Shown here piece after piece: positions 25,486-37,897 of a stretch of DNA of 64,000 bases (positions are counted from its first letter, which is position 1; each line of letters starts with the position of its first letter). The notes under the pieces were generated by a model. That model did not search any database, had not been told where the DNA came from, and saw nothing but the letters and a program-made list of their open reading frames with translations. Source of the stretch: Azadirachta indica (taxonomy: Eukaryota > Streptophyta > Magnoliopsida > Sapindales > Meliaceae). A program made the translations under genes and the position numbers. The DNA lies in assembly GCA_022749755.1 (NCBI GenBank), contig CM040441.1, positions 18,291,475 to 18,355,474 of the forward strand, in the 5' to 3' direction.

Positions 25486-28400
25486 ATGATGCGCAAAAAA
25501 CCTCAACCCTTTCTCTCCGCCGTCCTCCTTCTCCTCCTCTTCACGTCTACGGCGTCCGCCGATGACGCTGCCGTCATGCTCAAGCTGTCTCAGTCTCTTA
25601 AGAATCTCCCTTCAAGCTGGTCGACTACATCTTCGACCGGCTACTGCCAATGGGAAGGCGTCACTTGTGACAACTCACGGGTCACCGGCATCAACCTTGC
25701 TAGCAGCGGTCTCAGTGGTTCTCTTCCTCAGGAAATCTCTTCTCTTACAGAAATCAAAACCCTTTCTTTCCAGGAAAATAGCATCTCCGGCGCCATTCCT
25801 TCTTTGGCAAATCTCACGTCTTTGCAAGAAGTTTACTTGGGCAACAACAACTTCACCAGCGTACCCAATGGCTGTTTTGATGGGTTGTCGAACCTGCAAG
25901 TCTTGAGTCTTAGCTATAATTCAAATCTTCTTCCTTGGGCTTTTCCTGTTGGATTGACCGCATCTAGTAGTCTGACTACTTTGTACCTGGATCGTACAAA
26001 CATCGTTGGTTCTATTCCTGATGTGTTTAATTCTTTTGCAAACTTGCAAAATGTGAGACTTTCTTACAACAATCTTACTGGGTCTTTGCCGCCCTCTTTT
26101 GCGGATTCAGGTATTCAGATCGTGTATTTGAATGATCAGAAAAATGGGTTATCGGGTACGCTTGATGTATTATCTGGGATGAGTCAGTTGAGACAAGTTT
26201 GGCTTCACAATAATCAGTTTACGGGTCCAATTCCAGATTTGTCTAAGTGTGAGAGCTTGTTTGATTTGTCTTTGCGTGATAATCAACTGACTGGAGTGGT
26301 TCCTCCTTCTGTTATTGCACTTCCTTCTTTATTGAACGTTTCTTTGCAAAACAATAAATTGCAAGGTCCTTTTCCTGCATTTCCAAGCAAAGTTAAAGAG
26401 GTAAATCTTGACCATAATAATTTCTGTAAGAACAGTTCTGATGCTGGAACCCCATGTGATCTACAAGTCACAACACTGCTTGAGGTTGTTGGAGCTATGG
26501 GATATCCAGCGCTTTTATCTGATTCTTGGACAGGAAACGATGCTTGTGGTGGTTGGCCCTTTGTTGCTTGTGATTCACAACGAAGAATCATCACTATAAA
26601 TCTTTCGAATAAGCGTTTGACGGGAGCAATTTCGCCGGCATATGCAAATCTGACCTCCTTGAAGAGTTTGTATTTGCAGCAGAATAACTTGACTGGTCCT
26701 ATTCCTGCTAGCTTGACGAAACTAGCTTCTCTGCAGAATCTTGATGTATCTAACAATAATCTTTCTGGAAAGATCCCTTCTTTTGGGAGCAATGTGAAGT
26801 TAACTGTGACACCCGGAAATCCTTTCATTGGTACTGATGTGGATACAACTCCTGGAAGCCCAGGGACACCGGGGACTGATTCTAGTACTCCTAGTGGAAG
26901 TCCAACTGCATCAAGCAAGAGTAAGCTGTCAGTTGGTATAGTAGTTGCAATTGTTGTTGTTCTTGTGATTTTCATCGCAGTTGTGTTCTTTGTTGTGTAT
27001 AAATTTGTTGTTAGGAGAAAGCATAGGAAATTTGGTAGGGTAGAGAATCCGGGAGTTGGGAATGAAATGGTTAAAATTGGAGTAGTTGGTGGTAGTAATG
27101 ATAAGAATGGGTATAGCGGAGTTCCCAGTGAATTGCATAGTCAAAGCAGTGGGGATCATAGTGATCGTCGTCTTTTTGAGGGTGGAAATGCAGCTATTTC
27201 AATAGAGGTTCTTCGTCAAGTGACCAATAATTTTAGTGAGGCTAATGTTTTGGGTAGGGGAGGATTCGGGGTTGTGTACAGAGGGGAATTGCATGATGGG
27301 ACTAAAATTGCCGTGAAGAGGATGGAATCTAATACCATGGGAACCAAGGGATTGAGTGAGTTTCAGGCTGAAATTGCAGTGCTTTCCAAGGTCAGGCATA
27401 GGCATTTGGTCGCACTTCTAGGTTATTGTATAAATGGAAATGAGAGGCTATTGGTGTATGAGTATATGCCTCAGGGAACTTTGGGGCAACGTTTATTTGA
27501 ATGGCGTGAGCATGGATATGCTCCTCTTACATGGAAGCAGCGGGTTACTATTGCATTGGATGTTGCACGAGGAGTGGAATATTTGCACAGCTTGGCACAA
27601 CAAAGTTTCATCCACAGAGATTTGAAACCATCCAACATACTCATCGGGGATGACATGAGGGCTAAGGTTGCAGATTTTGGCTTGGTTAAAAATGCACCTG
27701 ATGGGAAGTATTCCGTCGAGACACGTTTGGCTGGAACATTTGGGTATCTTGCTCCTGAGTATGCTGGTATGTTGAGCCTTGAATTTTCTGATATCAAAGC
27801 TTTTTTGAAATAATATTGGCCTTGCATCTACAGAGTTTAGTCAAATATGCTGCCCTAATTAACTTAAACAGTACCTCAATGTTATCAGCTTCCTGGCATT
27901 AGAAACTTCCAGTACATGCTTCTTTGTTGTCGAGGCTTTAATCTTGAAAATGATTTCAGAACAATAAATTAGAATTAGCAGAAAATTTTCATGTATTTTG
28001 TAATTACATGATCTAGATAATTTTTTTGGTAGTTACTCTGTTTCTTCAATTTTTTGCTTGTAGGTCCCTGTTTTCTGAAATGTGTGCTTTTGCCCTTAAT
28101 TAATTTTGGATGTCACCATGAATGAATTTATAAATTTGTCTCCATATGAATATTAATTGAGTCCGCTCTCTTTGTTGGCATTCTGCAGCTACTGGAAGAG
28201 TGACAACTAAAATTGATGTTTATGCATTTGGAGTGGTTTTGATGGAAATCATCACTGGTAGGAAAGCATTGGATGATACAATGCCAGATGACAAGTCTCA
28301 TTTAGTCACATGGTTCCGTCGGGTCATGATAAACAAAGACAACATCCCAAAGGCTATTGACCAAAACCTTGACCCTGATGAGGAGACAATGCAAAGCATC

Positions 28401-28703
28401 CATAGAGTGGCTGAGCTTGCAGGACATTGCACTGCACGCGAACCACACCAGAGACCAGATATGGGCCACGCAGTCAACGTATTAGGTCCTCTCGTAGAGC
28501 AGTGGAAACCCACAAGCCACGAAGATGAAGAAAGTTTTGGCATTGATCTCCACATGAGCCTTCCTCAAGCCCTACAAAGATGGCAAGCTAACGAAGGTAC
28601 TTCAACAATGTATGGGGACACATCCTACTCCCAAACCCAGTCGAGCATCCCTTCAAAACCATCAGGATTTGCAGACACATTCAACTCGACTGACTGCAGA
28701 TGA
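25486..28703 (+). CDS. TMK-type LRR receptor-like kinase
   Basis: The model has two exons, 25486-27766 and 28189-28703, joined in phase 1 with GT-AG ends and predicting 931 residues. Arabidopsis TMK proteins are close to this length. A signal peptide (hydrophobic 'AVLLLLLF') comes first, followed by two blocks of leucine-rich repeats with paired-Cys caps ([15 protein letters not shown]), the split ectodomain typical of TMKs. A Ser/Thr/Pro/Gly-rich stalk leads to one membrane helix at about residues 480-504. The kinase domain has a glycine loop from about 590, Lys611, HRD at 710-712, DFG at 730-732 and APEYAATGRV across the splice, so it looks catalytically competent. TMKs act at the plasma membrane in auxin-linked growth signalling; the ligand cannot be read here. 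The frame is open upstream but without an ATG, so the start is the tandem ATG at 25486/25489. Confidence 0.95.
27767..28188 (+). other. Intron of the TMK-type kinase gene
   Basis: This 422-bp intron has donor G|gtatgt and acceptor ctgcag|C. It sits inside the kinase activation segment, splitting the second Ala codon of APEYAA. Reading into it adds 15 residues and a stop, which would truncate the kinase. Confidence 0.92.
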
Positions 28704-28756
28704 GGTAAAATGGAAAGTTAAAAATGATTTTGAGGGAACGAGGAGAGATATGCATC

Positions 28757-28789
28757 GTGAAAAGAAAAGAAAAGAAAAGAAAAGAAAAT
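28757..28789 (+). repeat. (AAAAG)n microsatellite in the 3' UTR of the TMK-type gene
   Basis: About six AAAAG units lie about 55 bp after the stop codon. Confidence 0.85.
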
Positions 28790-29394
28790 CACGGTTCTTA
28801 TTATGTTTACTGATTATTTTTTTGCATGTTCTTATTTGATATTTGATTGTATTAAACATGAACAAGTAGAAGAGCTGTTGTTGTTGTTGTTATATTCTTT
28901 AAAGAGCTAACAGATTGTTTTGTTATGATGGTGAGCAGTTGAATCAAAGGAAAGAGGGGGAGAAATGGGAACTCTATATTGTATTATAACTTTGTTTGAC
29001 TATTTTCATTCTTTATAATGTGTAATTATTTTGCCTTTTTTCAGTACCTCTAGCTGTAAAAACAATTATTTTTCTTTCTTTGCTTTGAAATTGCGAGTAT
29101 TGCTGAAATGGGAATCAATTATTAGGTGAGATTGTGAGACCGAAAGCTACTAACAGCACGTGGGATGGTCAGAAGAAAGGGCGTGTTTGGTTTGAATGAA
29201 TGTAAACCAAAGACTTTTTTCTTTTTCATTAATCTTTTTATTGTGTAATGCTTCGCACGTTGTGAAAGTTGGATCTTTCCTTTTCGAAAACTTTTTAAAA
29301 CGAATAAAATAAATAAATAAATAAATATTAAGGTGAAATGATAGTTTAGATACGCAAACGAAAACCAAAATACCTTGTTGAATTTAATTGCATG

Positions 29395-29670
29395 ATACTG
29401 GCACTGGATTGGATTTGAATGACGTTCTGGCAAAAAATATATCTGGGACAATAACATGTTAGTCCCTTAATTTATTTAAAAGAACAAATTGTGGCATAAG
29501 TTTTTCAGTTTTAATAATTTAGTCCTCAAGGTTACATTGTAATATTTGTCTTGATTTGTTATTCTGTCAAAATTTATGTGTCAATATCTTAATTAGATGA
29601 TAATGACATTCAATTGTATTTGAACGACGTGCTGGCAAATAATATTATATGGGATAATAATATTTTTATC
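29395..29670. repeat. Diverged direct repeat
   Basis: 'ttgaatgacgttctggcaaaaaatatat' followed by 'gggacaataacatgtta' recurs about 210 bp later as 'ttgaacgacgtgctggcaaataatattatat' and 'gggataataatattttta'. Confidence 0.6.
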
Positions 29671-32600
29671 TGTAAATTCAAAATAACAAAATTAAAATAA
29701 ATTTTTAACTATTTAATTCTTAATAATACTAAAGATTAAAAATAGTAGAAAAATTAGATCATTTTGAGGGAAAGTGTGTTTGAACCTAATCAGTGGTAGG
29801 ATGCTCTATAATATCGTAAGATTTTTTTTCTGTATTAGAGTGCAAGCAAGTCTCTTTTTATTAAAATTTTTTATTATATTAGAGTGTGAATAATTTTTTT
29901 TTAAATTTAAAAATAAATATTTCTGTATGTGCATAAATTATTTCTTATTGATTATTTTATTAGAGTTTAGGGTTGAAAATGTTATTATGCCAACAATAAG
30001 AAGTACACGAAATTGATGGGGTCGTGTAGGCATGAATGAGCTGTCACCTAGCGGTTGTTGAAAAAATTATTAGGATGTTGATTTGACTACCTATAAATAT
30101 TACAGTTCCACCCTTTTTCTCAAAACAATAATTTTTATATTTTTTTAAATGTAACACATATTTAAAAAGTTTTATATTTTAAAACATTCTTTTAAAATAT
30201 ATATTTATATATTTAAAACTTTAATTAAAACTTTGAACAGAAATTTGAAAATTATAAAAAAAAAGTTAGGAAATTATGCGGTACAACTAATTTTATTAAA
30301 ACCGTACTAATGTCACGCTTTTATATGATTATAGTTGGATTTGATCTGATTCGATTTTTCTTCGAAAGAAATTATATCGAAATAGGTAAAAAAAAATGGA
30401 TTATTAAATTTATAATGTTGAATTCCATCAGTTTGGTCCAGATTAATTTCAATTTGCTCTCTATAATTTTGTTCACATTTAATTTTTATAAAATTTTAAT
30501 TTATATATAGAGATAAGGAGCAAAAGCCTCCAATTTTTATACAATCTTTTACACCATTAATAAATTATTGAATTAATCTCTTTTTTTTTTCACATGTACA
30601 TGAATTATAGTATACTAATTATACATTAATTATATATTTTAAATTTAATCTCATACATTAAGAGTGTATAGATGTAATTGTCAAAATTTGAAATAAAAAA
30701 TTAGATAAAATTAAACGACTGTCGATTTAATAATATACAACTTTATTAGCAATTTAAATTTTTATATGAGTAATTAACTTTGTGTGATTTTGCTAATTAA
30801 TAAATAAAAATAAATATTAATTTTTTATGTAAATAAAAATATACATGTCTTAAAAAAATTTTAAGTTTGAATTAACAAAATTCTAATTCGTTAAAATTAA
30901 TAAAATTGATAATCTTATTTATTTATTGGACTTTTTTTTGTAAATTTAAAGTCATAGTCAAGAACACTGATATATGCTAATTGCAACAAGGATCACAAAT
31001 GATTTTGAGGAAACAAAAGTAATTATGTTTAGTCTTCAAACTTCAATTAACATATTTTTAGACCCTTAAATCTCAAGTTTTCAATATCCATCATGTTGCC
31101 TTCTTTTGCAAGCATGATTATGATACAAAAGTAGGAAAAAGAAGAGGAGAAACAAAAAAAAAAAAGGGCAAAAAAGGGGGATTTTTTTTGTTATATTTTT
31201 TAATTTATTTATTATATTTAAGCATTTAAAAATATAATTAATAATTTAAAAAATGCAATTGAAAACTTAAAAATTACAGTGAAAATCTTTATAATCATAT
31301 GATATAATTAAATGCATTGTAGTATAACTCAAACATTAATTAGAAAATACTCAAGCTCATTAAATATAAATTTGTAAGTAGATCTCTTATAAGCAAATTA
31401 ATTTTTCAGTAAGAAATTACTGATTGATTGGTTGTTATAAATATTTTTTAGTAAAATTATATATTTATTTTGATAGATAATTTTTTAAAATTATATAATA
31501 AGAGAAATAAAGTAAATTTTTAAAAATAAATAAGAATATTTTAAATAATTTAACTTTTTAGAGAAGTTAAAAAATTTCTATTATTAGAAACGGACAATTT
31601 AGATATTTTTTTCCGATAGATTTAAAACAGATTTTTTAGTCTTCAAAAATTCTACTTTCAATATTAGAAAATTAATTGTGATCAATAAAAAAATGTACCG
31701 AAAGTACGCTTGTACATTTACCAAATAATAGTATTATGTCTATAAACTTTTAAACAAACTCAGTCGAATAAATGGATTTAACTGTATTGTATTATATATC
31801 ATATATTCTATATTTTGAAGGGAGTAAGAGAAATTTTTATAAAAACAAAAAGGAAAAAAATTAAATATACAAGACATATACTAATAATATAACACTAATA
31901 CATCAATATGTTGTATAAAGTTTGTATAAAAATTTTAAAATTATTTTCTACCAAAATAAATTAGAAGTAATATCCAAGAAAACTACCCTAGAAATCCCAA
32001 CTAAACCCATGTGGGCAGGTCTATATAATTAACATATTTTTGGTTTAGTTGAAAGCTAAACCAATTCTTTAATTCTTTTCATCAAACAAAACACAATTAT
32101 CTTTTAAGGAAACCAAAGATTGTCATATTTATTTAATTTCTAACAACTAAACCAGAGATTTGATTTGAGAGGTTTTGTATGAACATGACAAATAGTTAAA
32201 GCTTGTTAGGTGCTACCACTCCAATAATATTGTGAACAACTTTTACCTATCACAACTAACCCATTAGTTACAGTTGTAGCTCTCAAAAAGAATGAAGTAA
32301 TTTGTCATTTTTGTCATTAGGGTAAGTTTTCCACTTCATAATATTTTAGGGGAAAAAATTATTTATTCATAAGGTTGATATTTAAGGAACATTTCAACTT
32401 TCGATTATACATACTAATAACAAAGAATGAAATATTCAATACAAAAATAAGTTAAATGATAGAAATATATTTTTTTCAATGTTTCTAGCATCTAATTTAC
32501 AACAATACCTTTTGAAGAAAAATTAATAGGTATAAAATGGTTCACTTTGGGCATAAAAATTTAGATTTCAATAGATTTTTAATGATATTGTGAGTAGTTT

Positions 32601-33123
32601 TTTGAAAAAAAATAATGAAGCAAAAAAAAATAAATCAACTTCATAAATTTTGAGTTGTAGAAATTACATTATATGCTTATCATATTTTCAAGAAATTAAT
32701 GCAAAGGCTAGGCACAATGGATGATTGCCAAGACTGAAAAATGCATTACATTTTTATTCCATGTTATGTAATTCCATCAAAGTTATGCTATTATTGATTC
32801 CCAATGATAATTATATAGATTTTTTCATGTATTATTTCTTTGAATGATTAAGTGTCATTTTCATAATTTAAAGGATGACATAGATATTATACATCTTTGG
32901 TTTAAGATTTGGTGATATGAACCAACTAATTCTAACTCTTAAATTATAAGTTGTAATTATAATATATAAATATATATATATATATGTTTATATGTGCGTG
33001 CGTGTGTATATATGTGTATGTATATGTTGAGACTAAATTTGACACACATAATTAATATATATATATTAGATTTAATTTCAACTATTAAAAATATTTAAAT
33101 CCAATAGTTGATATATTATATAT

Positions 33124-33360
33124 GGGACAGGATCAACAGCTCTTTTATTTTACACAAAATTTTACATCAATTATAAACCGTTGGATATAAGTACATCTAA
33201 TGGTTGATATTACATCTGACCATGTAATTAATACATAATTAATTTATCTATAATTAATGCATATGTTAGATGCAATCTCAACCATTGGCTGTGTCAATAT
33301 CCAACGGTTTACAATTAATGTAAGATTTTGTATAAAAAAAAGATGCTGCTAATCCAGCCC
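33124..33360. mobile_element. Micron-like MITE, well-preserved copy
   Basis: The inverted ends pair over about 65 bp: 'gggacaggatcaacagc' on the left against 'gctgctaatccagccc' on the right, then 'aaaccgttggatat' against 'atatccaacggttt'. TA-rich tracts lie on both sides. Confidence 0.8.
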
Positions 33361-33432
33361 TATTTTATATATATATATATATATATATAAAATGTCTAAT
33401 TCTAACTCTTAAATGATAAGTTGTAATTATAA

Positions 33433-33463
<31 letters not shown>

Positions 33464-34139
33464 GTGTGTGTGTGCATATATGTGTTGAGACTAAATCTGA
33501 CACATATAATTAATATACATGTTAGATTTAATCTCAACCATTAAATAAGTTTTAATCCAATGGTCAATATATATATATATATATACATATCCATGTACAT
33601 ATATATGCAGATCAATAATCTTATAATTTTACATATATGTTTATACTCATTTGTAGACCATTGAATCTATACATTTTTAACATTTGAGATTAAATTTAAC
33701 ATATACATTAATAATGGAATATTAATTATGTATTAATTACATATATCAAATTCAATCTTAACAATTGGAAATGCATAAATCCGATGGTTTAAACTAAGCG
33801 TAAATAAGTGTAAAAATATAGGGTCATTAATCCATATATATATATATACATACATACATACATAAATACATACATATATATATATATATTGGGCAAGATT
33901 AAACGCCCTTTTTTTTTTATACAAATTTTTACATCAAATATAAGCCGTTGGATTTAGACACATTCAATAGTTGAGATCGCATTTGACCATGTAATTACTG
34001 CATAATTAATACACATGTTAGATACAATTTCAACTATTGGATATGCCTAGATCCAATGACTTACATTTGAAGTGAAAATTTGTGTAAAAAAAAGGGACTC
34101 TTGATCTTATTCCTATATATATATATATATATATATGTG

Positions 34140-34368
34140 GGGGCAGGATCAACAGTCTTTTTTTTTTTAACACAAAATCTTACATCAATTATAAACCGTT
34201 AGATATTTGTACATCTAGCGGTTGAAATTGCATTTCACATATACATTAATTATAAATGCATTAATTATATGGTTAGACGCAACCTCAACCGTTGGATGTA
34301 TTTATATCTAACGGTCTACAATTGATGTAAGATTTTGTGTAAAATAAAGGAGCTACTGATCCTGCCCT
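34140..34368. mobile_element. Micron-like MITE, best-preserved copy
   Basis: The arms pair over about 90 bp, from 'ggggcaggatcaacag' on the left to 'ctactgatcctgccc' on the right, through 'ttacatcaattataaaccgt' and 'acggtctacaattgatgtaa'. A (TA)n tract lies on the left and (TA)n/(TG)n on the right. Confidence 0.82.
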
Positions 34369-35445
34369 TATATATATGTGTGTGTGTGTGTGTAGGATTA
34401 ATGACTCCCTTCTTTACACAATTTTTTACATCAAATATAAGCTATTATATGTAGACACATTTAATTATTAAGATTGCATCTAACTATATAATTAATGCAT
34501 ATGTCAGATGCAATGTCAACCGTTGAATGTATCTAAATTCAACGGTTTACATTTGATATAAAAACTTATGTAAATAAAGGGGCCCTTGATACTACCGTGT
34601 GCATATATATATATATGGAATAAATTTACACTATTTGTAAATCATTAAATTTACATATTTCCAATAATTGAGATCAATTCCAACTCATTTATATTAGTGC
34701 ATAATAAATATACCATAATTATTATACATGTAAAATACAATTTTACTATTGGACGTACTTATATTCCTCCCTCTTTACATATAAATATAGGATTCATATT
34801 AGTAACCTCTGAACTTTACACAATTTTTTAATCATTTGTAAATTATTGAATTTAAATATTTTCAATAGTTAAGATGAAATCTAACTCATGCAATTAATAT
34901 ATAATAAATATAGTATAATTAATATATATGTAAGACATGAACTCTTAAAAGTTTCTATATTCAATGATTTAATTAAAACACCATAATTTCAAACAAAATC
35001 TTAATTTTCTAAGATTTATAATTCTCTAACAAAAATATGTTATTAGTTACGAAAAAGTGCTTATATACGAAATGATATGTAAGTTAACTTGTTATTATCA
35101 CATTACCATATATTAATTAGTATGTCAAGTGATTATTTTAAATGAATTAAAATTAATATATATAGTGATGGATGTGATAATGATAAGTCAGTTTTTATAT
35201 TGCTTGCAATAAAAAATTTTGGTGTACAAGTTGAAAGTTGTAAAATTATTCTTTTCTTCTTTTAGGAAGGCAGTTGTAAGATATATCATTTGGGTCATAA
35301 GCCCAAACCCATCTTTAGCCAGACTCATCTGATCCAACTGAGTCCAAATTATGGATTTGTGGGCTATCCATAATTTAATGGGCTCAGCAGTGCATTCAGG
35401 ATCCAGTGGAAATGCTTTATTATTTCAAAAATAATTAATAATTTG

Positions 35446-35919
35446 GAGGGGGTTTGGTTATGTTTTACAAAATGATTTTTTTTTAAAAAAAAAAAATTAT
35501 TCTTTTTAAGCTCATAATGTAAAAATTAAAAACAAACCTATATTGTTTTTAATGTTTTACAAAAACATATTTTGAAAATAAAAAATGTAATGAGTCATGA
35601 CCCATATTAACTCAATTTTTAATAAAATATTTAATAAAATAATTTCTTAACCGACTTTCACATATTGATGGCTCACATTTACATCAATTCTAATAATAAT
35701 TTTTTTTTAGAATAATTTTTTGAATTAATTTTAAAAAATATTTTTATATTTTAACTTAATAAAAAACAATACCAAACAAGTTCTCACTGTCTTTTATTTT
35801 AAAAAACTACTTTAATAAAACATTATTAAACATATTTTTTATTCTTAAAAACACTGTTTTAAAATATTATTTTTATCATTTTAGAAATACAATTTTCAAA
35901 ACAATGCTAAACAAACCCA
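35446..35919. mobile_element. MITE with inverted ends, probably hAT-like
   Basis: The left end 'gggtttggttatgttttacaaaa' and the right end 'ttttcaaaacaatgctaaacaaaccc' are imperfect inverted repeats around about 420 bp of AT-rich, non-coding DNA. It stops about 375 bp upstream of the GH17 ATG. Confidence 0.55.
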
Positions 35920-36292
35920 ACATAAAATAAAAAGGAGGATCTTATTTTATGTATCAAAACTCTCTTCTCTACCCAATTCATGGCCCTGGATACCTCCCAA
36001 TTTCTCACTACTTTAAGATACCTTTGCTTGCAAATTGAAATTGCCAAAGCAAACATACAAATGAAAAAATAAAACCCTAAAGAAAACCAAAGCCACCTAC
36101 ACACAATCTTTACCCTTTTTCCTTTACAAATCATCATCTCTTTCACATTCATACCTTCTTTTTGCTCTTCATGAACATCCCTCTTTGAATGTACAATTTT
36201 TATCTAACACTAACATTGATTCTAACACAAACCCTCTCCTTTTTAAACCACAACCTAACATCAATCTTTCAAAACTTGTAAACCTCTCTAGA

Positions 36293-37897
36293 ATGTACTA
36301 TAAACATTGCTCTATCAAACTGGGTGTTTTAAATGCTCTCTTTCACATTCATATCTTCTCCCTCTTTGTTCTCTCAAGTAAGTTTAATTTAATTTCTGCA
36401 ACAGATTTTTGCTTTCATGTTTATATATTTGTATTCATTTATGTTTTCTTTGTATTAACAGGTGCAGGTGTTCTAAACAAGATTGGTATCAACTATGGTC
36501 AGTTGGGGAACAATCTTCCTTCCCCACATCAATCAATTGAGCTAATCAAATCCATGAAAGCAGGCCTTGTGAAAATCTACAATGCCAACCCTGAAATATT
36601 GAAGATGCTTTCAGGAAGCAATCTAAAAGTCTCCATTATGGTTCAAAACCATGAAATCATCAGCATTGCTTCGAAACAAACTGCAGCAGACAAATGGGTC
36701 GAAGACAATGTCCTTCCTTACCATCCTCAAACCATGATCCGATTCATTCTTATTGGCAATGAGATCCTCAGTCATTCCTCAGAAGAAGATCAGCTCATTT
36801 GGCATCGTCTTGTGCTTGCTATGTACAGAATTAAGAGTGCTCTTAATGCTCAGAATATTCATAACATTAAAGTTAGTACCCCATTAGCTATGGACATATT
36901 GCAGACAACTTTTCCTCCATCAAATGGAACTTTCCGGGATGATATTACACATTCAGTGATGGTACCAATGCTGAAATTTTTGAACCAAACAAAATCATTC
37001 TTCTTCATTGATGTTTACCCTTATTTCCCTTGGTCTGCTAACCCAAACAAAACTTGCCTGGATTATGCACTTTTCCAAGCAACTACAAGTAATTACTACA
37101 CTGATCCGAATTCTGGATTGACTTACACTAATCTCCTAGACCAAATGGTAGACTCAGTGAATTTCGCAATGACGAGACTTGGCTACTCGAACATCCGAGT
37201 AGCAATAGCCGAAACTGGGTGGCCTAATGCTGGTGATATAGATGAAGTTGGAGCCAATATTTACAATGCAGCTACTTACAACAGAAACCTGGTAAAGAAA
37301 ATGACTGCAAAACCACCTTTAGGGACACCAGCTAGACCTGGTTCAATTATACCAACATTCATATTTTCACTGTACGATGAGAATCAAAAGACGGGTCCAG
37401 GGACTGAGAGACACTGGGGTCTGTTACGTGCAAATGGAGTACCCATATATGAAGTTGATCTCACTGGAAAGCGGCCATTATCCGATTACAAGCCATTGCC
37501 TGTGGCACAAAACAATCAGCTGTATAAAGGCAAGGTTTGGTGTGTGGTTGCCAAAGGAGCAAATATGATGGAACTGAACAAAGCTTTGGCTTATGCTTGC
37601 AGTCAAGGAAATGGAACATGCGATGCTCTGGTACCAGGGAAAGAGTGTTACGAGCCTTTATCTGTATATTGGCATGCTAGTTATGCTTTCAGCTCCTATT
37701 GGGCTCAGTTTAGAAGCAAGGGAGCTAACTGCTACTGCAATGGATTGGCTCAGCAAACAATCATAAACCCCAGTGAGTTTTCACCTCCTCATCACATAGC
37801 ATTCATTATAAATGCTTAATACGGTATTGAATTTGACGACTAATTTCTTGGGAATGCAGGTCGTGGAGGTTGCAGTTTCCCTAGTGTGTCTCTTTGA
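36293..37897 (+). CDS. GH17 glucan endo-1,3-beta-glucosidase with C-terminal X8 (CBM43) domain
   Basis: There are three exons, 36293-36377, 36462-37772 and 37860-37897, with GT-AG ends at both junctions and phase 1 at each, predicting 477 residues. A signal peptide is followed by 'KIGINYGQLGNNLPSP', the usual GH17 start. Glu129 in 'ILIGNEILSH' is the expected acid/base and Glu279 in 'AIAETGWPNAGD' the expected nucleophile. The X8 domain covers about residues 386-475 and would bind beta-1,3-glucan. The protein ends right after it, with no hydrophobic tail, so it is probably secreted rather than GPI-anchored. Such enzymes hydrolyse callose in the wall or at plasmodesmata. Besides the six X8 cysteines there is an extra one in 'NCYCNG', where Phe is usual. 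The start is the only ATG giving a clean signal peptide; the frame extends upstream but has no earlier ATG. Confidence 0.93.
36378..36461 (+). other. Intron 1 of the GH17 gene, 84 nt, in frame and stop-free
   Basis: The donor is 'caa|gtaagt' and the acceptor 'ttaacag|gtg'. The length is divisible by three and the intron has no stop in frame, so retention would add 28 mainly hydrophobic residues after the signal peptide instead of ending the protein. Confidence 0.85.

Larger units (their letters stand above)
32925..34985. mobile_element. Cluster of Micron-like MITEs in (TA)n tracts
   Basis: Five near-complete copies of a 205-240 bp inverted-repeat element lie at about 33124-33360, 33607-33833, 33891-34113, 34140-34368 and 34393-34598. 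Diverged or partial copies lie at about 33030-33115, 33485-33570, 34617-34775 and 34790-34980. The ends read 'gggcaggatcaacag...' and '...ctgatcctgccc'. Each arm carries 'acatcaattataaaccgttg' or its complement, and arms pair over about 60-90 bp. Copies are separated by (TA)n or (TG)n tracts, as for Micron elements, which insert in TA microsatellites. The flanking block at 32.92-33.02 kb is itself duplicated at about 33.39-33.49 kb. No transposase is present. Confidence 0.8.
28704..36292. other. Intergenic, with a MITE cluster at 32.9-35.0 kb
   Basis: No supportable gene was found. After the TMK 3' end comes AT-rich DNA with a diverged direct repeat at 29.39-29.67 kb. The Micron-like cluster follows, then a 470-bp element with inverted ends at 35.45-35.92 kb. 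The last about 350 bp is the presumed promoter and leader of the GH17 gene. Confidence 0.65.

Noticed and set aside
26283..26975. 230-residue open frame antisense to the TMK gene
   Set aside because: It is the shadow of a long, well-supported coding exon on the other strand; the sense product matches a known family throughout.
36185..36292. Upstream extension of the GH17 reading frame
   Set aside because: No ATG before 36293 in this frame (position 36185 is TTG); starting at 36293 leaves a normal signal peptide.
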